A stretch of 64,000 nucleotides of DNA. Source: Rotaria macrura (Eukaryota; Rotifera; Eurotatoria; Philodinida; Philodinidae). The notes beneath the pieces were generated by a model. The model saw nothing but the letters and a program-made list of their open reading frames with translations, had not been told where the DNA came from and made no database searches. Each line of letters starts with the position of its first letter. The stretch's first letter is position 1. The stretch covers positions 85,576 through 149,575 of the forward strand of contig OENT01000257.1 of NCBI GenBank assembly GCA_900239685.1, written 5' to 3'. Shown piece by piece: positions 12,001 through 25,093 of this stretch. Made by a program: the position numbers and the translations under genes.

Positions 12001-15000
12001 TGGTCATTCAGCAGGTGCTGGGAACGTTATGTTAATACCCGGTATACCATACAATCCTTCTTATATTGGTTTGATTATTCTTATTTTTGCGTTTAATTAA
12101 TTTCTAGCAAGCCACTATTCTCGTGGTATGATACGACGTGTTATATCACAATCGGGCACTGGTTTAGCACCGTGGAGTGTAAATAATAGTCCGATGAAAT
12201 TATTTGAACGTTTTTCTCAAGATATTTGTTGTCAACGTTCGAATCAAAACGAAGTGATTAATTGTATTTATAAACTATTAGAAAAAAGTGATCGAGATAT
12301 TTATCATCTTCATATTAGTCTCAATATTGGTATGAATTGAAAAAGAAAAAGAGAACACTACATCGATTTTTACTATTCTATTTTTTGTTGTTTTAGCTGA
12401 TGACAATCCATATCCTGTAATTGATAATGATTTTATAAATGATACAATAGAAAATATTTTACACAGTGATACTTTTAAAAATATTGATATTTTAACAGGT
12501 GTAACATTAAATGAAGGTCTTTATTTTGCCGAATATCATATCAAGCATTTCTACAATGAACATCAATTTAAATTAATTTCAATCAATAAATCATCAACAT
12601 ATCGTAAGAAATGTCCTAATATTGATTCACATTCAACTACGAATATATCATCGGATCTGACATTCGAAGAAAATCGAAAATCAATCGTTCAACGACGAGC
12701 TAATATTGAACAAACACCAAATCATGACTACCATAAGTATCTAAAATACTTTATGAAATTAAATTATACTGAACAATATATTGATGCAAACTTTCAACAT
12801 GGAAAATGTTTTATTGATGAAGTAAACAAGAAATATGAACTACCAGGTATTTAAAAGAAGGAAATAAACAAAATTTTTACTAATCTTGGTGTTTCTTTTT
12901 CATCTAGCAAAAGAGAATACAACGCAACGATTAAAACTTTTTATCGATTTGGTTTCTGATTTAATGTTCAATTTTCATATGGTTCATTGTTTAAATATAC
13001 TTGCAAAAGCATCAGAAAGAAATTCAGCTACCTACGCATATATTTATTCACATCGACCAACATCGAAAGTACTAAGTGCATATCGAGATCAACTCAAATT
13101 ATTACCTCAAGCAATTGGACATTTTGCTGAATTAGGTAAATACATGAAGATAATAATTATAGTTATTCTATAATCTATTGAGTATATACTCGAATTGGAA
13201 GAAAGTTAATATTGTTTATCATAAACTAAGACATAGGCAATACTTTATGATTAAGTTTGATGATGAAATCTAAATTTGGGCAAACTAGAATGGTTCATTA
13301 TCAATTAGAAGTATTTTTCATTGATTGACCGTATATCGGTAGAATTCTAATCGACTAATTTAGTAAGAATAACTGTTCACATCAGTTAACTTCACTCAAT
13401 AGTAAGCGTATGTTCAGTCTTTGTTTTCATTTAAGCAAATTATCTTCAGAGAATGTCCAACTATATAAATCTTATTTTTTCGAGTATTTCAACGCCTGCT
13501 TGAATTTGACTTACACTTCATCCTAGAGTTTTTACTACATACAAAATAAGTTAGATTCCATCACATTTGAGCGTTTAGTATCATAATAATGATCTGCATG
13601 CGTCAGAATAATTCATGTTCGTGAAGATAATTTAATACTATTTTTGTTTTTCTTCAAATCAATTTAAATAAAATAAGTCTAGTACATTGATAATGTTGAT
13701 TCAAAACATATGAGTAAACCGAAATGGAACCAGTAAAACTCGATTCGATTTGCTTTCTGTTCCATACAAATGTGGATCTAAATTTCTACTGGTTATTTTT
13801 TCCATAGCGTAGTCTTTTGTCTGTCTATTAAATATATACACGATGCCCAATTTACATTCAATCAATTAAATCTCGTACATACTTTATGTTCATGTAATTT
13901 TTATCTTTGTGCTAATTGTTGGATCTCTCCAAGAATGTTAAACTAATATAAAGTTTAATTAATTCGTAGATTTTATGTTCTAGAACTTTAACATGCTAGT
14001 GAACAGTAGTTCTCACTTGTCACTGTCGCTTGAGAAATGAAAACAAATGTTCTGATATTCATATACTTCTAAGGCTTCGTTTTTAGGCATCTGTTATTGA
14101 TGGTTTTTAATGAAGAAACTTCATATGGTTTCTAATATTGTGATAGTATTGATGTGTTTTTGTGAATTTTCGCTTTCATATAATACTATCAGATGACTAT
14201 TGTGTGTTCTTGTTTGTCTAATCTAAACTTATCTATAACATATTATATAGCATACATGAATATAAACAATCGAACCCATCTAAATAAACAGTACAATAAT
14301 TATTCTCTCGTTTAATAGTCAAGATTTCGTCGAATTGTCACTGAAAAATTTGATCATTCTACTCGACAATAATAGAGAAATACGACGTAACAGCTCAGCA
14401 TAGTAAAAATCAAGCATGATACATCTGTGTATTCTAACTGAAATTTTAACTAGTTTTAAATTAAAGAACGATGAATATTCAATGAATAATGTTTGCTAGT
14501 AACTATAATAATTATACAAAGAGCTTGTGTTTTCATCGTTGAAAAGAACAGATGAAATTGCATAAAATCGTTTATAGAAAAAATTTAGAAGACGTTTGCT
14601 CTTGGCATCGAATCAACTATTTGAAAAGCATGGCATTGTGTACTTTAGTAGTGTCAGAGATTTCGTTATATAAGAGTATACTGGCATTGTTTGGTTAGAT
14701 TTCATAACTTATGAAAGCCTAATATTTTAAGGTTTAACCAATCCAGCTTTAGAGACTTTAAAAAAGAAATAAAACTAAGCCACTTGATTACTTTTTTTAC
14801 GAAAAACCAAGCTTGATTTTACAGAATTAGTTTCTTAATATTACAGTGAGCAATCTTTTGGAGATTCGTTCGAAAAAAAAAACGATGTAAAAATTCAATG
14901 TCAAATCCTTTCTTCTTCTTTTCAACGGTGAAAACTTAAAAAATCCTATTTTGTTCTTTGCATTAAAAAGATCCTCTTTCTGTTATTTCTCCATGAATTA

Positions 15001-15715
15001 TATTACAAGTGTTTGTTGCTGTTTTCAATGACTATCGAAGACTTTCATTCTTTGTTAGGCTATTTAAAGATTTGTATATCAAACATTGAAAATATTAACA
15101 ATTTGTTAATATAAATCGAAGAAAAACGTAACAATGATTATTGTTATTTTAATAGATTACATTTTTGGCGTACCATTGGCACGTAACTATTCTCGTATTC
15201 ATCGTAATGTGAACATGAATTTTTATAATTATTCAGTTGATGAAGAAAATTTTAGTCGTCAATTAATTCGTTATTGGTCGAACTTCATTAAAACTGGGTT
15301 CGTGCTAATTTTTCTACGTTTAATTTTATGTTTACTGTTTCATTTCATTTCATTTCATAGAGATCCGAACAAAGGTTCATTGTGGAGTGATGGATCTGAC
15401 CCCGAATGGAAACCATATACAAAATATGAACATAATTATTTCTATTTTCATGTAAATTCCATTCATAACAAACTCAACTATTTTGATGAGATGTACAAAT
15501 TCTGGCTTAAACTCTTTCATATTGAATATACAGGTGGTTGTCAGAAAAATAATATCAAAACATATTCAATATTATTTATAATTTTATTATTCTCTTTATT
15601 GATTCTTACGTTTTATTTACTTTGGAAATATTTTCAAAAGAAAAAAAATGGACATTTGTATTCTGGTCGACCACCATCAGCTTTACTCCCATATCCTAAC
15701 CATGTATCAACTTAA
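9003..15715 (+). CDS. cholinesterase-like (carboxylesterase family) membrane protein
   Basis: Eight exons, all phase 1 until the penultimate: 9003-9621, 9704-9823, 11907-12041, 12108-12329, 12397-12846, 12908-13135, 15156-15297, 15361-15715, giving about 756 residues. An N-terminal signal peptide (residues 5-22) leads into the carboxylesterase type B fold: [14 protein letters not shown] oxyanion region, [14 protein letters not shown]. The catalytic Ser281 lies in GHSAGAG, Glu405 in TLNEG and His587 in [15 protein letters not shown], which aligns to the cholinesterase His motif. A transmembrane helix at about 707-727 and a 29-residue basic/Pro-rich tail make it a type I membrane protein with neuroligin/gliotactin-like topology. 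Neuroligins lack the active Ser, so this may be a true enzyme. The acetylcholinesterase choline-binding Trp region is not recognisable, so substrate is unknown. Polyadenylation signal AATAAA lies at 15770-15775. Confidence 0.87.
9824..11906. other. large second intron of the esterase gene
   Basis: A 2.1-kb intron between a GTATTT donor and an AACAAG acceptor. Most is AT-rich, but about 10590-11660 is visibly less AT-rich and lacks the usual poly-A/T texture, suggesting an inserted element. No terminal repeats or coding domain were recognised. Frames such as 10613-10879 and 11727-11936 have no domain similarity I can see. Confidence 0.5.
13136..15155. other. large sixth intron of the esterase gene
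   Basis: A 2-kb intron interrupts the gene directly after the catalytic His motif. Sequence is uniformly AT-rich and no exon, repeat or RNA gene was recognised within it. The joining exons are in phase (codon G|AT). Confidence 0.7.
15298..15360 (+). other. 63-bp in-frame intron in the esterase gene
   Basis: GTTCGT donor and TTTCATAG acceptor bound a 63-bp segment that is a multiple of three and has no in-frame stop. If retained, it would insert 21 hydrophobic residues. Family alignment (KTGDPN...) supports removal. Retention would produce a second possible isoform. Confidence 0.6.
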
Positions 15716-15812
15716 CAGAACACCCAATCTTTCTGTCTTCGTCCTTTTTGTTCGATGAATAATAAGAATAATAAATTTACATGAAAAAATAAGAAATATC
15801 TATTGTTTCGTC

Positions 15813-18800
15813 TTATTGATAGACAGCTCTTGTCGATGATGATTGTTTAGATTTGGATTTATTTCGTCGTGGCTGAATTGGTGGTTCATCATCAACATAG
15901 ATGACTTTAGATTTGCGTGAACGTCGATTATCTCTATCATCATATTCATAGCCATCATCCTCATCATCATATTCAACATAACGTTTTGATCGATCTCGTT
16001 CATCGACGTAATCAACTTCGTTCCCATTTTCATCCACATAGATAAATTCATCTTCATATTGGATTGGTTGATCGTCATCAACATAAACAACTTCGGGACG
16101 ACGTGATCGATGACGACGAACACGAGGTGGAGTTTCATCAGCATAGACATATTCTTTTGGTGGTGGTCTTCGAACTACTGCTGGCCGTCTTCGACGTGGT
16201 GGTTCAGCATAGTAAATATCATCGTCATCGTCTCGATAAGGACCCTGACGTACAACACGTACTGGCCGATGAGCTCTTGTTCTTTCAATTGGACTGTCCT
16301 AAATCGAAAAAATGGCATTAAATGTTGTTTTCATTTTATTTTCAAGAATAACATAAATATAAAAAAGAATAATACAAATCCACCCATGATGTTTTTCTTA
16401 AAAGTACAAAGAAGTGTAAACATGAAAAATCAAACCTCATCAGTCATTTTCACTTAAATAATTGCGTTTTTTTTCTTATGTCTGTTGATAAATGAGCAGC
16501 AAATGGTGAGGTTTTTGTTTCATTTTCTTTTTCGCTTTGTCATACGATGTTATTCTATGTTTGTGATGAGAAACAAACGGAAGCCACTAAAGATAACTTT
16601 ATTGCTACCATAGTGATACTACTGACAGTTAGAAAATTGTGTAAAAGGTTAATAACATAAAAAGATACTTCGATTTTTCATAAGCGTGAGAATAAAATAA
16701 GCATGTTATGTGATTAATTATTATAAGCAATTCGGAAAGGAAAAAAAATTAGCTATTTTTATTTCTTACCGTACGATAATCATCATAAACACGATCAGAT
16801 GGATGTTGTTGTCGTTCTATGATATATTCATTGTTTGCTACACGCATACGTTGTGGTCTTTCAGATATATCTCGGGGTAAAGAAGCAGCTTTTTTGTTAT
16901 TAGTATGAGGAGGAGTAGAATTATAAGCACGATTTGTTTTATCAGCAAAGCGTATGGGTTTGCGAGAATCCACTGGGTCATCAAAGGATGAACTTCGATG
17001 GTTATTTCTCGGTTGATTATTATCATCTCTACGCAGCCGTTCTTGACGTCTATTTTCAGGTGGTGGCGGTGTTGAGAAATGTCTAGGGGCATGTCCTTTC
17101 GGTGGTAGGCGTCGAGCATCATTTTGCAACGAATCATTGTTGAATGGTCGATTATTTATGCCATTTCGTTTTTTTGGCAGTATACGACTTTCCGAACGTG
17201 GTGTTGGTACTTTAACAGCAGTAGGCCGTTGTGGTGGCAATTTACCACTAGCTTTCGAACCAAAAAATGAATTCCAGCCAGCCTGGCTTTTGTCTTGAAA
17301 CTGTTCGTGATAACTTTTTGACATAGAAAGTAATTTTTGGTCTTATTCTCGTTTTCTGTTACAGTAACCACTTAAGGAAGCAAATTTACTTGACTGCTCT
17401 TATTTATGGCTTGGACGTTTGTTTTTCAATGACGCAAAATGACTTTTTCTTCAGTATTAACGAAAAAAAAAATGTCGTTGCCCTCTATGCTCGTTCTCTT
17501 TCTCAAAATGAAGTTTCTTTTTTCTTATTATAAATTTCTTTGAACAATAAATAAAACAAGTTCGATGCGTAGTTACGCAGAAAATGAGATGAAAACCAAG
17601 TATAAAAATAGAAAACTTTACCTGATTAGCACGAGTAACTATTTGTGGTAGTACAAGATGTTGTCGTTTTGTTGTTGGATAATTATGTGGATAGTAACCG
17701 AAGCCACTTGCTGTAGGCATTAGTTCAATTTCTTCGATAGGAGTTTCGTCAACAACTAAAACTTGATTATGATCGATCGGTAAGTGAGAATCAACGAATG
17801 ATATATCTTGGTTTTCTTCAACAGCTTCAGTTGGCGTTAATGTTGTTATTTGAGTTGCACATTCCTGTTAATAAAACTATTCATTTGTATAACAGACTTT
17901 CTTATACTAAGATGATATACATCAGAACGTATGGAAAAGCATTTCATATGATTCAATTTAAAAAGAAAAAACGATCAGTATATACTCAGCTATTGGCACA
18001 AAGAATCAGACATAGTTTGATACTTAAACGGTCTGCTATTTTTTGTTCTGATTGCTATACTACTATAACATATGGTTAATTATTTTTCAACCTCCAAATA
18101 TGTATATCACCATAGAAAAGATCATACCCAAACGACATAAGATATCAATTCGACATGTAAAAACTATGTTAATTCGAGAGAGACATAACTTCAAGGTTAA
18201 TTTCGGCGAAATTTTCTTTCTATTAACTTTCTTTCCTGATACAATCGATTGTAATTGATTTTCAATGTTTAAAAGTTTCTAAGATACAAAACGAAGCATG
18301 TCAATATTCAGGAATTTGAATAGAACAATTGGAAAAGTTATCTTCATCTTGAATTTCAAATTCATTCATCTACGTATTTATTCTCAGTTTAGCAAAACAA
18401 AAACATATATATTGTTATATGAGAAAAATTTCATGATCGATCTAAATAAGTCATTTAAAAAAAATAGAAGTATGCTTCGCTGAAGTAGTCATTTCAACAC
18501 AAAACAAAAATCGATATGAAAGGAAAAAATTGTTTTTCTATTTGTTAAAAATCTGATGTAAACGTTTTGTTGTGAATTGACTTACACAAGTTTCGGGTGA
18601 ATGTCTAGATAGAGAGGAATACGTTGGACATGTTGACAATGAACGATGTGTATCAAAATCGTTAAGATCAGTATGCAAACGTCGTATTGCCCATGGTTGT
18701 CGTTTTTCAAATGTTAAATTATCGAAGCGACTCGGTGCTGATTGTGAAATTTTGTTGACACTCTTATAACGAATAGGTTTAGCTGCTCCTGTGATTGTAT

Positions 18801-18864
18801 TAACAGTCAACTGTCTGTGTAATCGATCATTTGCCTGTTGCTGTTCTTTATATATTTTTTGCAT
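15813..18864 (-). CDS. basic, proline/arginine-rich protein of unknown function
   Basis: Candidate exons in transcript order: 18864-18586, 17864-17622, about 17300-16770 (or starting at Met 17324), 16298-15813. All are phase 0; joined they give about 512 residues. The middle is rich in Pro, Arg, Asn and Ser and is likely disordered. The C-terminal 160 residues alternate R-rich clusters with repeated acidic motifs of the type YVDDE/YADET/YVDEN. No domain is recognised. The junction between 17622 and 17300 is the weak point: an in-frame stop lies just upstream of Met 17324, so this could be two genes (18.9-17.6 and 17.3-15.8 kb). It converges on the esterase gene with only 97 bp between stop codons. 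Function is unknown; cytoskeletal or RNA-associated roles would be guesses. Confidence 0.55.
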
Positions 18865-19237
18865 CGTAACACTTGAAAATAAAAATATTTTTCCTTGCAA
18901 ATTTCACGAAAAATAACAAAACGCTTTACAAATCATTTTTCTGAGTAGTAAACGAATGAAATGAAAAATTTATATTTCAGCTTTTGGTTCTTGGTCTATC
19001 AGAAGATCACAGTATGATGTCAATTATTTTGGATTTTTATTCGCTGTTAAAACAAATGAAGACAAAAAAAAATATTAAAAGTATGAAATGAAGGTGTGCA
19101 TGATTAGGGTAAAAAGAAAAGAAAAGAAAAGAGAAGGCTGAGCGTGCATTTTATTTGCGTTTTTCTCTGTTGTTAAGAAGAAAAGTGATTGAACACAACA
19201 CAAAAAGAGATGCCTGGTATTGTCTAAATTAAATGAT

Positions 19238-20535
19238 CTATTCGTCTTCTTTGCCTCGTTTGATCTGTCGTGTAAATGCACCATAGTCAAGATTTCCTTT
19301 TGGATCTACTGGAGCACCATCAAGCATTTGGCTGAACTGAAATTGATTGAGTAAGAAAATAGAATGTTAAGAATTTGTTATAGACTAAAGAAGAAAAATG
19401 TTCTTTACCTCAATGTCGTTTAATCCTGAAAGTTAATCGAAAGAAAAACAATGAAATTATTAACTAAAGGCAAATAATCAATTTTTCTTACTTTCATCAG
19501 GACGTCCTTCACCAGTAAGAACTTCTCGTAAACTTAAAAACGAAACGAAACATTTAAATTTATTCAATCATTGGCCGATATTATTTTACTTTTTTTGATT
19601 GATAAATCCGGTTCCTTCTTTATCGAAATTTTTCCATGCATTTAAAATAACGTTTTCTTCATCTGTACCGTTCAATCGATCTCCGAATAATGTTAATAAC
19701 ATGGTAAAGTTAACTGCACCTTTAGCTTCATCAAGCATAGCTTTTAGTTCAGCATCTTTTGGTGCTTTGCCTAGAAATGAGACATTGACACTCGAATAAA
19801 TGTTTGATGCCGTTTATTTATTTTACCAAGTGAAGCGTAGACTTCTTTAAGATCATCCATACTGATTGTACCATCACGATCTTGATCCATTAGGTTGAAG
19901 GCCTAATGATGACGAAAAATATTTTTCTTCATGAGCATCATTGTATTCTATTTTCTCCCGTTCATTACATACTTCTTTGAATTCTTGTACTTGTTTTTGA
20001 TCGAACATTGAAAATACATTACTGGTGGCACGTTGTGCTTTCTTTTTTGATTTTTTCTGTAAGAAAAATAGATTATTATTTGATGAGTGCAATCCAATTA
20101 CAACGTATTATTCCTTTGTAAATCATATGGTGAATGGTATCGGGAAACAAAATGAGGTATTAGCATGGAAAATACGAATGATATTTATAAAATATAATTC
20201 TTTAACATGCGTCATGAAAAATTGAGGAAGTCCATAGAATAAATAAGAAAACGGAAAGAAATGATATCAAAGATTCATGTGTGCGATAGGACGAATACTG
20301 AACATAAATGTGAGTGTGTGTGTGTGTATGTGTGTGAGTATGTATGTTTGTGTGGTGTGAACGTAGGAATGGATATACAATGCCATGTAGACTTACTTCT
20401 TGCTAGAAAAATCAATAGGAGATTTTAATTAATATCTTAGTTTTATATTAGATAAGATGAATATTAAAGAAAAAGTATTATCCCCGTTTTTGTTTGCTTC
20501 TAATTTTTTGTTATATTAATACTCACATCGGCCAT
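19238..20535 (-). CDS. myosin regulatory light chain
   Basis: Seven exons in transcript order: 20535-20527, 20056-19973, 19902-19827, 19770-19590, 19532-19492, 19425-19409, 19336-19238, giving 168 residues. It begins MADKKSKKK, followed by the conserved myosin light chain kinase target RATS with Ser15 and then NVFSMFDQ. The first EF-hand loop [12 protein letters not shown] (about residues 37-48) keeps the Ca/Mg ligands. Later EF-hands ([28 protein letters not shown]) are recognisable and degenerate, as usual in the family. The protein binds the myosin heavy-chain neck and controls contraction through phosphorylation. Length matches the family. One exon is only 17 nt and the first coding exon only 9 nt. 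It resembles invertebrate muscle forms more than non-muscle forms. Confidence 0.93.
20309..20355. repeat. (TG)n microsatellite
   Basis: A run of TG dinucleotides with a few interruptions lies in the first intron of the myosin light chain gene. Confidence 0.9.
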
Positions 20536-21491
20536 TGATGAGCTTTAGAAACTGTACGAGATGAAACTAGTTAGTTGTTGGATGTTGAATGCTGTACCAC
20601 AAACTACTGCTTCCTGATGAATGTTATATGAGGGGGAAGATTCAGCTTCTTTATCCCTCGTTCTTTCTCTCGTTTTTTTTCTCCATTCTTGATATTGTTG
20701 TTGTTATCGAGGGGAAAATTGCCTTTTTTGGGTGCTATGTTACGCCAAACGTAAGAAAAGGAGAGAAAAAAAATAGGATAACCGCTGTGGATATTATCGG
20801 AGTTTTTTTTTCTCTTCCTCTATGTGAGGTCTGTTAGCATATGTGTAATTCTTAACATATACATTTTCCTGATGGAAACGCACGGATACATCTCGATCTA
20901 AAACGATCTCATCTATCGTCCTGCCGCGTGTACACTAATAGAGAAAAATGCCTAATTCGGTCGCAGTAGAAAAGATTTGCTCTTTCTCTTGCACATATTA
21001 TTCTAGACATACTATTTAGTTTGCATATTATTGGTCTTAAAAATAGAAGACAAAAGAAGAGATAAAGAGAAAATGAATGATTTTCCTTGAAACAGATAGG
21101 AAAACTGTTAGTATCATACAATAATAGATTCTTTTCTTTCTCGTGTCACAGCTAGGTCTTTATTCTTTGCTGCATTTTCATTCATGCATATATCCAAGGC
21201 TAATAGCATTTATTGGGAAATCAATAGATGTAAAAGTAACGAGTAACAATTCGTCATAGTGGAACAGAGTTACTAGATTCTTATAATTTACAATTAACTT
21301 GGCTACTTTGTTTTACTAACAATAGAGTTTCATTGAGACTTTATTTGTTTCTTATTCATTTTTATTTTATTTTTTTCAAAGAAGAATAAACGTTATAATA
21401 AAAACCCACAACAAAACAAATAGCACAAGTAATTATCTGACGATGCAGACAAAAAAAAAAAACTATCGGGCAGCACATCAACGGGATATAA
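20536..21491. other. intergenic region, light-chain 5' side and SIL1 3' side
   Basis: About 950 bp between the myosin light chain start and the SIL1 stop. No exon was recognised. Pyrimidine-rich tracts at 20640-20700 and 20800-20825 are visible; open frames here are low-complexity. Confidence 0.6.
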
Positions 21492-24400
21492 TTATAAATC
21501 ACTAGATAACGTTTGCAATAAATTTTTGCGAAGATTTTCTATCCTAGTTAAAATATCTATAGATCCTGAATATTCATCAGGATTATTTTTTGTATAAACA
21601 TCATTAAGTTTGTCAAGAATGGGTACCAAAGAAACAAAGTCAATTCGACACGCATCTGTTATTGGTGTCATTGCCATTAGTGTCTTTTCAATCTGCTCTG
21701 AATCGTTAGGATCGATTGATACTAAATGATGAGATATATATGAACACCAGTGATGCTTCACTAATTGATCACGAATATGAATACTAAAAGAAAAAGAGAA
21801 AAATTAATAACAATAGAACATTTTTCAAAATCCTTTCTAAATACAAAGTTTATTCATATCATATATGTAAAGAAAAAACGAATTAGAACACAAGGAAAGT
21901 ATGTGAGTTAACAACTTCAATATTAACATGAAAGTTTTCCTAGGATTGATTTGATTTTATCAATTGCCATGACAGATTATCTTGTATGTAGAATTAGCGA
22001 ATTTGTTTGATGAATTATATGTTTCTTCAAGTTCTATTTATTCATAGGATTGATGAAGTCATGCTGTCTTGGAAAGAAGTTGTTTTCCCTTTTTTTTGTC
22101 TAACGTATTTCTTATCATATATACATAGTAGATTTTAAGAACGTTTTACATGACAATTTTATCCAATCTACGACTTTTCTTCTCGTCGTATAAAAACCGA
22201 AGTGTTTTGATCGTCAATAGTGATAGCAGTATTATGATATTTGATACTGAAGCTTGTAGGAAGTCATGACATAATATTAAAGAAAGACTCTTACATTCTA
22301 TCATATCCATTTATTGAAGTTCATCAATTTATGACGGCTTACAAGACCATTACTAAGTGTTTTATTTTTACACTCGGCTTAGTCATAATAGATATGATAC
22401 GGTATGCAAACATCGATACTACTTATAATTGATTATAACAATTGATGGAGCACGAATTATTTCCTTGATTTGTTGTCTCGGTTATGGGTGAGAAATTGCC
22501 TTATCAAACAGTTACGTTACCAGTCGTAAGAGTAACTTCGATTCGCTAGTCATGCTTAAGTATGAGTACATCAAGTTTTCAATCTTGAATCTTGTCTGTA
22601 ACGGAGATTCTAAAAGAGAACATACTTCTTGCAATATCAGGAGAAGATGTTTCTTCCGACATGGGCATGCTATCTCTGTCCTACTATGACATTATCACAT
22701 TGGATTACAATCACGCTTTTTCTTTTTTAATTGCATTCTTTAGCATCATGTATAAGCGGACGTATAGAGTGGACCAAGAGAGACACATTCTTTGTGGTTT
22801 TTTTTACAATTCTACTCTAACGAATAGTGTTTTCACAAAAGGTAGTATCAAGAATAATAGAGTTAGGAAAGAGGCTAATACTTCTGTCCTATGATTGAAT
22901 ATATTGCCATTAATCTGTGAAATGACACGAAAGAAGATGTTGAGATTTCAAGACAATTTAGAAATCTTTCCATTGTCACTCTAATTATTGTGATAAGTTT
23001 CACGAGTTTGAAATGACTATTTCGAGTTCTTTGACTTGTTTTAATTACTTAGGCTCGATGAAGATTTTCACAAATTATATTGTAACGTGTTATTTTTCTT
23101 TCAATTCATAGTAATTAACTGTTAAAGAAAATTCTTTTCTATTTCGATCTGTAAAATTGTTGACATTTTTGGCTTGTTTTGTTCGATAACTATAGGATTT
23201 TTCTTAGAGGTTTCTCTCTCTTCTGCCAATGACAATAGGGAAAAGTAATTAAGAAAATGTGATTCATCCTACTGAATCATATAATAAGATTTCTTTTAGG
23301 TTCGAACTGATCTGACATGGGTAAGTAAATATTTCAGAATTCTTTCGATAGCCAATGCATTCAGATTACTTCGAACTTTAGAACACACTTTGATCATTAC
23401 ACTCAGCATGATGAATTACTTTGTAATTGGATGTATTCCCTGCTGATCACATATTAATTGGCTTCAAATCATGGTGTACACGAAACAGTTTTACAAGTAT
23501 CAAACTGGTAATATGTTTCATGATTGAATAGTAACATATTATTATTTTCAAAAAAACTCCTACCAAAAACTCGAAAAACTAGTAAAATTGGATTCTGTAC
23601 TATGTAGACAGTAGATAAACAATGTCATCTTAGAAACATATTTAATTCATGATGAATTTAATCGAATATTCTAAATCTAGTAAAAACTATATAGCTTACT
23701 TTTCATATGCATGACCTTCATCGTTCGTAATTTGATCCTATGAAGAAAAACAAAAGCGAAATTTCAAAAAACTAATTCCTATCGTTATATTATGTTTCAT
23801 TTTACTTTTTCTATAATAAGATCATTCATAAGCTCAATAGCTCTGATTTTGATTTTATTATTCGAATCTACTGCATCGAAAATTTTCGTTACTACATCAA
23901 TTCCACCATTTTCAACAAAATTAATTTGTGCCTGTGGAAAATTTCGTATTAAAGTTGACAATGTAAATAGAAGACGATATTTCATATTGTTATCAGTTTC
24001 TATATTTAATAAATGTAATAAATATCGAACATAGCCAAGATCTAATCCTTTCGATTGTACTTTTGGATTTCTGAAAATGAACAGAAATATTTTTCATCGA
24101 ATAAAGATTAAAAAACAAACAAACTTGATTTCTTACCCTTGAAAAGCTGCACCTAACGCAAGACTTGTGAGAGAACGAATAGCATCATTATTTGTTTGTG
24201 TCCTATTGAGTAATGGTATCAATAATTCAAGACCATTCATATTAGAAAAAACGATGGCATTATCATACTATAGACGAGAAAAAGAAAAACAAATTTATAT
24301 GAAATACAATGAACATTGTACTGATTATCATACGAACTTGATGAAGATAAAATTCTAGATCAGTTAAAACTGTTTTAAGATCATGTTCATTATTGATTTT

Positions 24401-25093
24401 GAACAATTTTTTAATAAGATTTGTTAGAATTTCATAATCAGTTTCAATTTTCATATTCAAAGATTGCAAATCTTTCTTTAGTTCATCATAAGGACGAAAC
24501 TTCGTTCGAATTTCTTCTTCATGTTTCTAGAAAAAATTTTTCAAAAGAAAGATCATATTGGAGATAGAATATTGTTGTTGAGGTCTTACCGGATTCGTTA
24601 CAACATCATCTTTACTTAGATCAAGATTTGCAAAGGCTCGTTCAAGATGTTGTTTACTAATTTTCTCCTTTTCATTATCATTTGTTGATGAAATAGGAAT
24701 AATATCATGTGATAGTGCTTTTGGTTCATTGCTTTCTAATAATTTTGCTTCTCGAAGACCAGTTTGTAAATTTAATCGAATGTGAAGACCGGGTGGTACA
24801 GCTTGACCTTAAGAAATAAAATTTATGCATGATTTCATTCATTATTTAAGATTAGAGATACCTTCTTTTACGATTTGCCATTCATTTGTAGGAATAAATT
24901 CTTCATTATTTTGAATAAAACTGTCTAATATTTTCGAAAAAAAACATAAATAGGTACGGTAACTTTATAATTTTTATTGTTTTTTTTTACCTTCGGATGG
25001 TTGTGATTTTAGTGGAATAGATGATAATGATTGAAAAGTAAGTGATAGAATAATAACTAATAGATACGTAATAGAATAAGAATAAAACGGCAT
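21492..25093 (-). CDS. SIL1: SIL1-like nucleotide exchange factor for BiP
   Basis: Eight exons in transcript order: 25093-24991, 24924-24862, 24807-24590, 24526-24338, 24267-24137, 24070-23806, 23737-23700, 21783-21492, giving about 432 residues (human SIL1 has 461). A signal peptide with hydrophobic core YLLVIILSLTF at residues 10-20 directs it to the ER. Family landmarks follow in order: FIPTNEWQIVKEGQAVPPGLH, RLNLQTG, FRPYDELKKDL, LTDLEFYLHQ, YDNA, LGAAFQGNPKVQ, FTLSTLIRNFPQAQ. These are the armadillo-like repeats that clasp the ATPase domain of ER Hsp70 and promote ADP release. A 1.9-kb last intron separates the final exon. The C-terminus ends TLSSDL, without the KELR/KDEL-type ER retention signal of vertebrate SIL1. 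Confidence 0.92.

Noticed and set aside
16064-16457. Plus-strand open frames over the 16-kb region
   Set aside because: They are antisense shadows of the acidic/Arg repeat exon read on the minus strand, with no domain of their own.
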